A stretch of DNA of 64,000 nucleotides. Origin: Paeniglutamicibacter antarcticus (GTDB lineage Bacteria > Actinomycetota > Actinomycetes > Actinomycetales > Micrococcaceae). Shown piece by piece: positions 1 through 8,611 of the stretch. The translations under genes and the position numbers were made by a program. Each line of letters starts with the position of its first letter. Position 1 is the first letter of the stretch. The notes beneath the pieces were generated by a model. It searched no databases and was not told the DNA's origin. It was given only the letters and a program-made list of their open reading frames with translations. The DNA lies in assembly GCF_900010755.1 (NCBI RefSeq), contig NZ_CZJT01000111.1:41539-105538 (forward strand), written 5' to 3'.

Positions 1-101
1 CCGGCGCCCAGGAACCTGGCGGCCAATCCCAGCCCGATCACCGGCACCACCAGCAGCCCGGCACGTAGCCGTCTGGTAGTGGATAAGCGATTCGCCACCA
101 T
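1..101 (-). CDS. Partial N-terminus of a possible small membrane protein
   Basis: An open frame runs off the left edge from an ATG at 101. The 33 visible residues start MVANRLSTTRRLRAGLL and continue into a hydrophobic, Gly/Val-rich segment, so this looks like a positively charged N-tail followed by a first membrane helix. No clear Shine-Dalgarno sequence precedes the ATG. It would be co-directional with the VKOR-like gene that ends at 136. Too little is visible to name a family; DUF2809-like is a guess. Confidence 0.35.
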   Translation of the reverse strand, partial: MVANRLSTTRRLRAGLLVVPVIGLGLAARFLGA

Positions 102-135
102 GGAGTCAGGGTCTGGGTGTTTGGCAGTTGGGGGC

Positions 136-771
136 CTATCCACCGAGGAATGCCTGCGGGAAGCGGAGGAATATCGAGGCTGCGGTGAGCACCAGCAGCA
201 CAATCGTGATCACCCAGGTCCACTCGGCGAAGAAGCGCTTGATGCCGGCGGAGGCCGGGATGACGCCGTGGGCGATGTTCCTGGCGGTGGTGAACATGAA
301 CATCGGGATCATCATCGCCCACACCACCATGCAGTAGAGGCACAGCGCGTTGATCTCATACAGGGCTTGTGACCAGAGCCAGATGATGAAGACCATCGCC
401 AGCGTGACACCCGCCTGCAGGCCCAGCCAGTACCAACGCGCGAACCGCGCCCCGGCCAGCAGCGCCATGCCGATGGTGATGACGATGCCGAACCCCACGA
501 TGCCCAGGAACGGGTTGGGGAAGCCCAGCAACGCTGCCTGCTGCGATTTCATGATGGTGCCGCAGGAAACCCACGGGTTGAAGTCACAGCTGGTGACGTA
601 GTCGGGGTTCTTGTAGAGCGCCAGGCGTTCGAGGACCAGGATGCCGGAGGCGATCCAGGCGATCGCGCCGCTGAGCACCAGGAATATTCCGAAGGGCACC
701 GCCCTGCGTAACGCCGGCAGTTCAGCCTCGTTGACGGTGATCGAGTCGGCGTCGGCTCGGGACGTGCTCAT
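136..771 (-). CDS. Vitamin K epoxide reductase (VKOR/DsbB-like) family protein
   Basis: 211-residue polytopic membrane protein that would reoxidise a periplasmic thioredoxin-like partner using quinone, the actinobacterial counterpart of DsbB in disulfide bond formation. Visible signatures are a loop cysteine pair at residues 62 and 70 and the active-site CLYC at 144-147 at the start of a helix, with about five hydrophobic segments. An upstream in-frame extension to 1248 exists but lacks protein character. I chose the ATG at 771 because the sequence becomes family-like there (MSTSRADADS then a first helix near residue 25). The partner DsbA-like protein is not in the window. The family call is firm; the substrate is inferred. 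Confidence 0.9.
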   Translation of the reverse strand: MSTSRADADSITVNEAELPALRRAVPFGIFLVLSGAIAWIASGILVLERLALYKNPDYVTSCDFNPWVSCGTIMKSQQAALLGFPNPFLGIVGFGIVITIGMALLAGARFARWYWLGLQAGVTLAMVFIIWLWSQALYEINALCLYCMVVWAMMIPMFMFTTARNIAHGVIPASAGIKRFFAEWTWVITIVLLVLTAASIFLRFPQAFLGG

Positions 772-1330
772 CAATGGCTCCCTTGGGTTTCCTGGGGGTA
801 TGGCGTGTCCGGTGCAGGTGCGCCGGTTCTTGAAGTCTAATGCTCGCGGCGGGCGCACTCGACTGGCGGCGCACTGTACGGCGCATGTCAAAGCGGATTC
901 ACAAGATCCGGCGCGTGGGCGAAGCGCCCGGTGTGCGCGACATGCCCAAAACGCCTCATGAGGCAGATGGGTCCCCAGGAGTTCCACTGTATGAGACAAT
1001 TGCAGTGGTTGTTCGCGGATCCACAGTCTGCTTTCAGCCCAACGACAGGCTTTCAAGCCCGATTGCGATGCATCTGCTGTCAAGAGACCGCCTATACGAA
1101 GGTCTTCAGCGAATACCGCAATGTGGTCGCCGCAACATAAAGCGGCTTGTTTGGAAAAGCGCCGTTGGTTTTGCCGGATGCCGCGCCCCACCATGGTTGG
1201 CGCACCTTGCAAGACTCGAAAACGACTTCCGCTAGGACACGTGGCCACACCGGCCCGGTTACTGCGAACTAACTAAGGCTCGACGAGCTATCTGTGGGAG
1301 CAGTCGGTCCATGAGGAGCACTCTTTTAAC
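772..1330. other. Intergenic region between VKOR-like gene and rne
   Basis: About 560 bases separating divergent genes. It should hold both promoters. The only clear signal is a GAGGAG Shine-Dalgarno at 1314-1319 ahead of the rne start. Short open frames here do not look like proteins. Confidence 0.5.
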
Positions 1331-4300
1331 ATGGCAGCACATCGCGACGAATCAAAGGCGGCAGGTCAGGCCCCGAAGTCCCGGACCCGCACCAGCCGCC
1401 CACGCAACAACACCCCCAACGAACCGTCGGTTCCCCCGCGCCCGGTACGCCGTGCCATGACGCTGGCCGAACTCAACGACGCCGCAGCAGCACCGACCAA
1501 CAAGGCCCGCGCCAATGCAGCACCCCGCACCACTGCAGCCCGCCGTCGTCCGGAAACCCCTGCCAAGCGCACCAGGCGTGAAGCCCCGGCCGCCGAAGCA
1601 ACAGTTGAATCAGTTGCCGCGGCAGCCTCGCAGGCACCCGTTGTAGCACCGTTGGTTTCAGCACCGACCGCCGCAGCCCCCGTCAAGAAGGCCCCGGCCA
1701 AGCGCGGCCCACGTCGTGCCACCTCGGCAGTGACCAGCCCGGTCGCCGCCTCCGACGCCGGAATCATCCAGGCTGCCCCGGTGGCTGCCTCCGCACCTGA
1801 AGCAGTGGCCGAGGCTGTTGCAGCCCCGGTGCAGGTTGAGGAAGCAGTCGAGGCCAAGGCCCCGGCCAAGCGCCCCACCCGTTCGCGTTCCCGCCGTGCC
1901 TCGGCACCTGCAGGCGATTCGGCATCCGCCACCGTGGTCCAGGCACCGGTTGCCGATTCCAAGGTTGCCGTTGCAGACATTGAAGCAGTCGCAGAGATTG
2001 AAGCACCTGTTGCCGTAGCCGCCACGGTGGAAACCCCTGCCGTTGAAACCGCCGCCGTGGAATCGGTTGTTGCAGAAGCCGAAGTAGCTGTTGAGGCTCC
2101 GGCCCGCGGAAACCGCCGCCGTTCAACCCGCTCATCCCGTCCGGCCAAGGCCGTTGAGGTTCAGGGCACCGAAGAGCAGGCCGTTGAGGAATCCCCGGTT
2201 GCCGCAGAAAACGCAGTGGCAGCAGTTGCCGCCGAGGCCTTGGCCGCCGGCGCGAACGAAACCGCCACCATCACCGATCCTTTCGCCATCCCGGAAATGG
2301 CACTCTCGGTGCTCTTCCAGGCGCCCGACCTTTCCGCAGTGGCACCGGTGGCTGCCGATGAGGACGAAGAAGAGGAAGCAGCGGGCAACCGCCGCAACCG
2401 TCGCACACGTACCCGCGCTCGCGCCGAGGGTGAAACCGAAGCAGTCGATGGCGACGAGGAAAACGCCGAGGGCGAGGCAGTGGTTTCACGCCGTCGTCGT
2501 CGCCGTCGCCGTGGCGAAGCCGACCTTGAACTTGCCGGCGGCGGGGAAGATGATCCTCCCAACACGATCACCCGTGTACGCGCACCGCGCACCTCCCTTG
2601 ATTCGGTGATGAGCAACAAGGTCACCGCCGTCAAGGGCTCCACGCGCCTGGAAGCCAAGCGCCAGCGCCGCCGCGATTCACGCGAATCCGGCCGCCGCCG
2701 CCAGGTGATCACCGAGGCCGAGTTCCTCGCACGCCGCGAATCGGTTGACCGCCAGATGATCGTGCGCCAGCGCGAAGACCGCATCCAGATCGGTGTCCTG
2801 GAGGACGGCATCCTTGCCGAGCACTTCGTCTCCAAGACCCAGCAGGATTCGCTGATCGGCAACGTCTACATCGGCAAGGTGCAGAACGTGCTGCCTTCCA
2901 TGGAAGCAGCCTTCGTCGACATCGGACGCGGCCGCAATGCTGTGCTCTATGCAGGCGAGGTCAACTGGGATGTTGCGGGCCTCGACGGGCAGCCACGCCG
3001 CATCGAACACGCCCTGAAGTCCGGGGACACCGTCTTGGTGCAGGTCACCAAGGATCCGGTGGGCCACAAGGGTGCCCGCCTGACGTCCCAGATCTCGCTT
3101 CCGGGCCGCTACCTGGTCTACGTGCCGGGTGGTTCGATGACCGGCATCTCCCGCAAGCTTCCGGATGTCGAGCGCAACCGCCTGAAGAAGATCCTCAAGG
3201 ACCACCTGCCGGAAAACGCGGGCGTCATTGTCCGCACCGCGGCCGAGGGCGCCTCCGAGGAAGAGTTGATGAATGACATCAACCGCCTGCGCGCCCAGTG
3301 GGAAGGCATCGAGGCAGCCTCGACCTCCACCAAGGTGCTCGCGCCGGAACTCCTGTACGGGGAACCTGACCTGACCATCAAGGTGGTCCGCGACGTGTTC
3401 AACGAAGACTTCACCAAGTTGATCGTCTCGGGCAACGAGGCATGGGACACCATCGAGGCCTACGTGACCTACGTGGCCCCGGACCTGATCTCGCGCCTTG
3501 AGCAGTGGAAAGGCACCGAGGACATCTTCGACGCCTACCGCATCGACGAGCAGATCCACAAGGCACTTGACCGCAAGGTCTTCCTGCCCTCGGGTGGCTC
3601 GCTGGTCATCGACCGCACCGAAGCCATGACAGTTGTCGACGTCAACACCGGCAAGTTCACCGGCTCCGGCGGCAACCTCGAGGAAACCGTCACCAAGAAC
3701 AACCTGGAAGCCGCCGAAGAGGTAGTGCGCCAGCTGCGCCTGCGTGACATCGGTGGCATCATCGTGATCGACTTCATCGACATGGTGCTCGAATCGAACC
3801 GCGATTTGGTGCTCCGCCGCTTGGTTGAGTGCCTGGGTCGCGACCGGACCAAGCACCAGGTGGCCGAGGTGACCTCCTTGGGACTGGTCCAGATGACGCG
3901 TAAGCGCATGGGTACCGGCCTGCTTGAGGTCTTCGGCGAGGATTGCGAGGCCTGTCACGGCCGCGGCGTGATCACGCACGACGAGCCGGTTGAGCACCGC
4001 CGGGCCTTCAATTCCTCCGGCGAGATGCATGGTTCCTCGAGCCGTGCGCAGGAGAAGCCTTCGCGTGCAGAACGCCGCCGTCGCAACCGCGCCTCCGATG
4101 AGCCACAGGTTGAGGCAGCGACTGAAGACGATGTCGAGGCCCCCGCGGTTGAGTCCGAGGCCATCGCGGCCAAGGCCAACGCGGTGCGCACTGCATTTGC
4201 CAACATGGCAGCCGCCGCTCACGCAGCCCACGAACACGAGGATGCGGTGGCTGAGGCCTCCGACGCCACGTTGAACGTAGGCGGCGAGCAGGTTGTTGTG

Positions 4301-4858
4301 CCTAACGCACGTCGTCGCCGTCGCGCCGGCTCCGAGGCCTCGGCCCCGGAATTGACCCTGGAGAACCTGGAAGCAGCGCTTCCGGACCACTCGCCAGCAA
4401 TCGAGGCTGAAGCGGATGCCGAGGCAGGGGAGTCCCAGGGCTCCGGCCGCGCCCCGCGCAGCCGTGCCCGCCGCAAGGCCCGTTCCCCCAAGGCCACGCC
4501 TCCGGAAAAGGGTGCACAGCAGGCTTCCGGGCCTGTTGAAGCGCCCGCAGCACCTGTCGTAGTATCGGGTGTGGCCGGCCAGGCTTCGGATGCAGCACCG
4601 TCGGAAGCGACGGCTGTTGTGGCAAAAACAAAGACTTCGGGCACCGAGCCGGTGGCGCGCGTCAAGCGCAGCCGTCGTGCAACGAGCCCGCAAGGCGGGT
4701 CTGACGCTGCAGTTTCTGTGGCATCGGACACGCAGGCAACAGCGGGTTCTGCCCATGTTGCTTCGTTGGCAGATATCCCAACGGCCTCTCAGCCCCGAAA
4801 AGACGCGAATGCGCCTATCATGCTGGGTGTCGGGGTACCGGTCAACGAGTTGAAATAA
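1331..4858 (+). CDS. rne: Ribonuclease E/G family endoribonuclease
   Basis: 1175-residue RNase E/G, the central mRNA-decay and rRNA-processing endonuclease. The catalytic core is in the middle: S1 RNA-binding domain at about 505-560, then the DNase I-like subdomain with the two metal-binding acidic residues in VVDVNTG (about D770) and VIDFIDM (about D814), then a Zn-link type CEACHGRG at about 871-878. The first 480 residues are an Ala/Pro/Val/Glu-rich, Arg-patched disordered extension, and about 290 further disordered residues follow the core. This is the actinobacterial layout, with extensions on both sides, unlike the C-terminal-only scaffold of E. coli. It lies upstream of rplU-rpmA-obgE, the usual order in this group. 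Confidence 0.95.
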   Translation: MAAHRDESKAAGQAPKSRTRTSRPRNNTPNEPSVPPRPVRRAMTLAELNDAAAAPTNKARANAAPRTTAARRRPETPAKRTRREAPAAEATVESVAAAASQAPVVAPLVSAPTAAAPVKKAPAKRGPRRATSAVTSPVAASDAGIIQAAPVAASAPEAVAEAVAAPVQVEEAVEAKAPAKRPTRSRSRRASAPAGDSASATVVQAPVADSKVAVADIEAVAEIEAPVAVAATVETPAVETAAVESVVAEAEVAVEAPARGNRRRSTRSSRPAKAVEVQGTEEQAVEESPVAAENAVAAVAAEALAAGANETATITDPFAIPEMALSVLFQAPDLSAVAPVAADEDEEEEAAGNRRNRRTRTRARAEGETEAVDGDEENAEGEAVVSRRRRRRRRGEADLELAGGGEDDPPNTITRVRAPRTSLDSVMSNKVTAVKGSTRLEAKRQRRRDSRESGRRRQVITEAEFLARRESVDRQMIVRQREDRIQIGVLEDGILAEHFVSKTQQDSLIGNVYIGKVQNVLPSMEAAFVDIGRGRNAVLYAGEVNWDVAGLDGQPRRIEHALKSGDTVLVQVTKDPVGHKGARLTSQISLPGRYLVYVPGGSMTGISRKLPDVERNRLKKILKDHLPENAGVIVRTAAEGASEEELMNDINRLRAQWEGIEAASTSTKVLAPELLYGEPDLTIKVVRDVFNEDFTKLIVSGNEAWDTIEAYVTYVAPDLISRLEQWKGTEDIFDAYRIDEQIHKALDRKVFLPSGGSLVIDRTEAMTVVDVNTGKFTGSGGNLEETVTKNNLEAAEEVVRQLRLRDIGGIIVIDFIDMVLESNRDLVLRRLVECLGRDRTKHQVAEVTSLGLVQMTRKRMGTGLLEVFGEDCEACHGRGVITHDEPVEHRRAFNSSGEMHGSSSRAQEKPSRAERRRRNRASDEPQVEAATEDDVEAPAVESEAIAAKANAVRTAFANMAAAAHAAHEHEDAVAEASDATLNVGGEQVVVPNARRRRRAGSEASAPELTLENLEAALPDHSPAIEAEADAEAGESQGSGRAPRSRARRKARSPKATPPEKGAQQASGPVEAPAAPVVVSGVAGQASDAAPSEATAVVAKTKTSGTEPVARVKRSRRATSPQGGSDAAVSVASDTQATAGSAHVASLADIPTASQPRKDANAPIMLGVGVPVNELK

Positions 4859-4865
4859 TTGGGTC

Positions 4866-4893
4866 TTGACGACCAGCTGGGGTAAGCTGTATT
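4866..4893 (+). promoter_or_regulatory. Candidate promoter of rplU-rpmA
   Basis: TTGACG at 4866-4871 and TGTATT at 4888-4893 are 16 bases apart, directly after the rne stop and about 160 bases before rplU. A small hairpin (ACGCT-TTTT-AGCGT, 4904-4917) lies in the resulting leader and could be regulatory. Inferred from consensus only. Confidence 0.5.
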
Positions 4894-5052
4894 TGCTCTG
4901 GCAACGCTTTTTAGCGTAGTCTAGATCCTCGGTGCGAACGCCAGCTTTCGGATTCTTCCGCTCGGCGTGCCAGCACAGCGCAATCCTCGTCTGTATTGAG
5001 GTAGTGATGCGCAGCAAGACATATTGAACGTCGAGTAGAAGTGAGTACCCAC

Positions 5053-5361
5053 GTGGTGTACGCAATTGTCCGCGCTGGCGGCCGCCAGGAAAAGGTTTCT
5101 GTTGGAGACCTCGTTACCCTTGATCGCCTGAAGGCTGCCCCAGGCGCCTCCATTGAACTCCCGGCCCTGTTGCTGGTAGATGGCGAAAAGGTAACTTCGG
5201 CAGCCGATGAGCTTGCAAAGGTTAAGGTGACCGCTGAGGTTATTGAGAACCTTCGTGGCCAGAAGATTGTCATCCAGAAGTACAAGAACAAGACCGGTTA
5301 CAAGAAGCGCCAGGGTTTCCGCGCTATGTTGACCAAGGTCAAGGTCACCTCAATCGCTTAA
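5053..5361 (+). CDS. rplU: 50S ribosomal protein bL21
   Basis: 102-residue large-subunit protein beginning VVYAIVRAGGRQ, the typical bL21 N-terminus, and ending in the basic GYKKRQGFRAMLTKVKV tail that contacts 23S rRNA. An in-frame GTG at 5041 would add four residues (STHV). I prefer GTG at 5053 because the resulting length matches the family's roughly 102-103 residues. It is followed 48 bases later by rpmA, the universal L21-L27 pair. Confidence 0.95.
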   Translation: MVYAIVRAGGRQEKVSVGDLVTLDRLKAAPGASIELPALLLVDGEKVTSAADELAKVKVTAEVIENLRGQKIVIQKYKNKTGYKKRQGFRAMLTKVKVTSIA

Positions 5362-5409
5362 TTGCGGTTGATTCCAAGAATTCTCATTACCTGAAGGTAG
5401 GCATATTCA

Positions 5410-5664
5410 ATGGCACATAAGAAGGGCGCGAGTTCCACTCGCAACGGTCGCGATTCCAACGCCCAGTACCTTGGCGTTAAGCGCTTCGGTGGTCAGGTCG
5501 TTTCGGCCGGCGAAATCATCGTTCGCCAGCGTGGCACCCACTTCCACCCGGGCGCCGGCGTGGGACGTGGCAAGGACGACACCCTGTTCGCACTGCAGGC
5601 CGGAGCTGTCGAATTCGGCACCCGTCGCGGCCGTCGCGTCGTGAACATCGTTATCGCTGACTAA
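5410..5664 (+). CDS. rpmA: 50S ribosomal protein bL27
   Basis: 84 residues starting MAHKKGASSTRNGRDSNAQY. Its flexible N-terminus reaches the peptidyl transferase centre. The start has no Firmicutes-type cleavable extension. An AAGGTAGG Shine-Dalgarno lies upstream of the ATG. It is co-transcribed with rplU, and a good terminator follows at 5694. Confidence 0.97.
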   Translation: MAHKKGASSTRNGRDSNAQYLGVKRFGGQVVSAGEIIVRQRGTHFHPGAGVGRGKDDTLFALQAGAVEFGTRRGRRVVNIVIAD

Positions 5665-5693
5665 TTAGCGCATAACCGCATTCATTACACATT

Positions 5694-5731
5694 GGAGGGT
5701 GGGCCGCACGGCTCACCCTCCTTGTGCTTTT
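5694..5731 (+). terminator. Rho-independent terminator after rpmA
   Basis: A 12-bp stem (5694-5705 with 5710-5721, one G-U pair) closed by a GCAC loop is followed by TTGTGCTTTT. It separates the ribosomal protein pair from obgE. Confidence 0.8.
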
Positions 5732-5812
5732 CCATAACACTCATGTTTCCCCGGTCGCCATCCATTGACCGCATGGGAAGCTTAACCCCCTTTTTGCTAG
5801 GAGCTTTCAACC

Positions 5813-7381
5813 GTGGCAGCCTTCATCGACCGAGTGGTCCTCCATGTCTCCGGTGGTACCGGTGGGCACGGCTGTGTCTCCATCAAGCGCGAAAAGTTCA
5901 AGCCTCTCGGTGGTCCTGACGGGGCCAGCGGCGGTAACGGTGGCGATGTCATCCTGCGCGTTGACTCCCAGACCACCACGCTTCTTTCGTACCACCACTC
6001 ACCGCACCGCGACGCCGGCAACGGCGAAGGCGGCAAGGGCGACCTGCGCCCGGGCAAGAACGGCGAGTCCCTGATCCTTCCGGTTCCCGAGGGAACCGTT
6101 GTCAAGACCCGTGACGGCGAGATTCTCGCCGACCTGGTCGGTGAAGGCTCCGAATACATTGCAGCAGCAGGCGGCATGGGTGGCCTGGGCAACGCGGGGC
6201 TTTCCAGCCAGAAGCGCAAGGCCCCGGGCTTTGCCTTGTTGGGCATTCCCGGTGACCAGGCCGAGATCGTCCTCGAGCTCAAGTCGGTTGCCGACGTGGC
6301 CCTGGTGGGTTACCCATCGGCCGGCAAGTCATCGCTGATCGCGGCGCTCTCCGCAGCCCGCCCGAAGATCGCCGACTACCCGTTCACCACCCTGGTCCCG
6401 AACCTCGGTGTCGTTGAAGCCGGCGAAGTCCGCTACACGGTTGCCGATGTTCCGGGCTTGATCCCGGGTGCCTCCGAGGGACGCGGCCTGGGCCACGAGT
6501 TCCTGCGCCACGTCGAACGCTGTGCAGCATTGGTGCACGTGCTTGACTGCGGCACCCTGGAAGCAGACCGCGACCCGGTCTCCGACCTTGAGATCATCCA
6601 GGCAGAACTCGACGCCTACGAGACCGATTCCTCGTTTGCAGGCGCCGACGGCCAGATCATCCCGCTGAACGAGCGCCCGCGCCTGATTGCCCTGAACAAG
6701 GTCGACATGCCGGACGGCCGCGACATGGCCGAATTCGTGCGCCCGGAACTCGAAAAGCGCGGCTACCGCGTCTTCGAGGTCTCAGCCATGAGCCGTGAAG
6801 GTTTGCGCGAGCTCTCCTTCGCCATGGCCGAACTGGTCACCGAGGCACGCGCCAAGCTTGAAGCAGCAGTGCTGCCCGTCGAGGTTGAGGTGCTGCGTCC
6901 GCGTGGCGTCCGCAAGACCGCAGGGTTCACCATCCGCAAGGAAGAGCGCAACCTCGAGCCGCTGTACCGCGTCATCGGCGAAAAGCCCGAGCGCTGGATC
7001 AAGCAGACCGACTTCCGCAACGACGAGGCAGTTGGCTACCTGGCCGACCGCCTGGCCAAGCTCGGCGTCGAAAACCAGCTGTACCGGATGGGTGCTCGCC
7101 CGGGCGACGGCGTGGTCATCGGCTCCGAGATCGACGCAGTGATCTTCGACTGGGAGCCGACGATGGCTGCCGGCGCCGAACTGCTCGGCTCGCGCCGTGG
7201 CCAGGACGTGCGCCTCGAGGAATACGGCGCCCGTCCGTCCCGTGGGGAAAAGAAGGAAATCCACTCGAACCGCAAGGACGCCAAGGCCGCCGCCCGTGAC
7301 GAGCTGGAAGCCGAGCGCAAGGCCGGCATCTGGACCGAGTCGGTGAACTACAAGCACCACGAACCCAAAAAGGCGGAGTAG
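5813..7381 (+). CDS. obgE: GTPase Obg
   Basis: 522-residue ribosome-associated GTPase with a role in 50S assembly and stress signalling. Domains in order: glycine-rich Obg fold (about 1-158), G domain with P-loop GYPSAGKSS (about 165-173), switch region DYPFTT, DVPG and NKVD, then the actinobacterial OCT C-terminal domain (about 350-430) and a charged tail. The GTG start at 5813 has TAGGAG upstream with good spacing. proB starts 8 bases after the stop, so the two are probably co-transcribed. Confidence 0.96.
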   Translation: MAAFIDRVVLHVSGGTGGHGCVSIKREKFKPLGGPDGASGGNGGDVILRVDSQTTTLLSYHHSPHRDAGNGEGGKGDLRPGKNGESLILPVPEGTVVKTRDGEILADLVGEGSEYIAAAGGMGGLGNAGLSSQKRKAPGFALLGIPGDQAEIVLELKSVADVALVGYPSAGKSSLIAALSAARPKIADYPFTTLVPNLGVVEAGEVRYTVADVPGLIPGASEGRGLGHEFLRHVERCAALVHVLDCGTLEADRDPVSDLEIIQAELDAYETDSSFAGADGQIIPLNERPRLIALNKVDMPDGRDMAEFVRPELEKRGYRVFEVSAMSREGLRELSFAMAELVTEARAKLEAAVLPVEVEVLRPRGVRKTAGFTIRKEERNLEPLYRVIGEKPERWIKQTDFRNDEAVGYLADRLAKLGVENQLYRMGARPGDGVVIGSEIDAVIFDWEPTMAAGAELLGSRRGQDVRLEEYGARPSRGEKKEIHSNRKDAKAAARDELEAERKAGIWTESVNYKHHEPKKAE

Positions 7382-7389
7382 ACAGCATC

Positions 7390-8529
7390 GTGCGGGCCAC
7401 ACACCTCCCCTCGGGGATCAGCGAACGCCAAGATATCCCGCGAGCCTCGCGCATCGTGGTGAAGGTCGGTTCCTCGTCGTTGACAACGCTTAACGGCGGG
7501 ATCTCCGAAGAAGCGTTGTCCAACCTGGTGAACCGCCTGGCGGCGGTCAGCACCGCGGGGACCCAGCTGATCCTGGTCTCCTCCGGCGCAATCGCCGCCG
7601 GTTTGGCGCCCCTGAACCTGGGGCGCCGGCCGCGCGACCTTGCCACCCAGCAGGCAGCTGCCTCGGTGGGGCAGGGGTTGCTGATGGCCAAGTACACCCA
7701 GGCGTTCGCCGCGCACGGTGTCACCGTCGGCCAGGTGTTGCTCACCGCCGATGACCTGATCCGCCGCCAGCAATATGCAAACGCATTCCGTGCGTTGAAC
7801 AGGTTGCTGGCGCTGGGCGTGGTGCCGATCGTGAACGAAAACGACACGGTAGCGACCCATGAAATCCGTTTTGGCGACAATGACCGGCTCGCCGCTCTGG
7901 TGGCGCACCTGGTCAAGGCCGATGCGTTGCTGCTGCTCTCTGATGTTGATGCCGTCTACGACGCGCCACCGAATGCCGGGGGAGTGCGCATCGACCGCGT
8001 TGACTCGGACGCCGATTTGGCCGCCGTGAGCATCGGTTCCTCGGGAGGCGCCGGACTGGGAACCGGCGGCATGGCCACCAAGGTCGAGGCCGCCACCATG
8101 AGCGCCGAATCGGGCATCCCGACCCTTGTCACCTCCACCGCGAATGCCGCGGCGGCGCTGGCCGGGGAAGATGTGGGAACCTGGTTCTCCGCCCGCGGTG
8201 GACGCCGTTCCACCCGGATGTTGTGGCTCGCGCACCTCGCGGCAACCCAGGGCAGGCTGCTGCTTGACCCGGGCGCCGTCAAGGCGGTTGCCTCGGGGGT
8301 CGCCTCGTTGTTGCCGGCTGGCATCACCGGGTTGGCGGGCTCCTTTGAGGCCGGCGACGCGGTGGAAATCACCGACGCAGCAGGCCATGTGGTGGCCCGC
8401 GGCTTGGTGAACTACTCCTCCCAGGAGTTGCCGCAGATGCTTGGCCGTTCCACCCATGAACTGGCCAGGGACCTGGGCGCCCAATTCGAACGCGCAGTGG
8501 TGCACGTCGATGACCTGGTCGTCGTCTAG
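7390..8529 (+). CDS. proB: Glutamate 5-kinase
   Basis: 379 residues. It phosphorylates glutamate to glutamyl-5-phosphate, the first and feedback-inhibited step of proline synthesis. The amino-acid kinase domain begins RIVVKVGSSSL; LVSSGAIAAG, VNENDTVATHEI, LLSDVDAVYD and the GTGGMATKVEAA loop are all visible. A PUA domain fills the last 90 or so residues (GRLLLDPGAVKAV onward). The GTG start sits 8 bases after obgE. A terminator separates it from proA even though both enzymes act in sequence. Confidence 0.95.
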   Translation: MRATHLPSGISERQDIPRASRIVVKVGSSSLTTLNGGISEEALSNLVNRLAAVSTAGTQLILVSSGAIAAGLAPLNLGRRPRDLATQQAAASVGQGLLMAKYTQAFAAHGVTVGQVLLTADDLIRRQQYANAFRALNRLLALGVVPIVNENDTVATHEIRFGDNDRLAALVAHLVKADALLLLSDVDAVYDAPPNAGGVRIDRVDSDADLAAVSIGSSGGAGLGTGGMATKVEAATMSAESGIPTLVTSTANAAAALAGEDVGTWFSARGGRRSTRMLWLAHLAATQGRLLLDPGAVKAVASGVASLLPAGITGLAGSFEAGDAVEITDAAGHVVARGLVNYSSQELPQMLGRSTHELARDLGAQFERAVVHVDDLVVV

Positions 8530-8550
8530 CCCGACCCGCACAATTTCGTG

Positions 8551-8589
8551 AAGCCGGGCCCGTCCTTAACACAAGGACGGGCCCGGCTT
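8551..8589 (+). terminator. Strong hairpin terminator between proB and proA
   Basis: A perfect 17-bp stem (8551-8567 with 8573-8589) has a five-base loop and is followed by a short T-rich stretch. It lies between the proB stop and a promoter-like TAGACT for proA. Confidence 0.8.
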
Positions 8590-8611
8590 CTTCGTGCGTA
8601 GACTTGGATGC

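Noticed and set aside
772..1248. N-terminal extension of the VKOR-like frame
   Set aside because: The extra 159 residues are Cys/Arg-rich and unlike any family member; the ATG at 771 fits the family start.
2678..5065. A 795-codon open frame antisense to rne
   Set aside because: It is the mirror of high-GC coding sequence; its translation is rich in Arg/His/Gly with no domain, and rne is certain.
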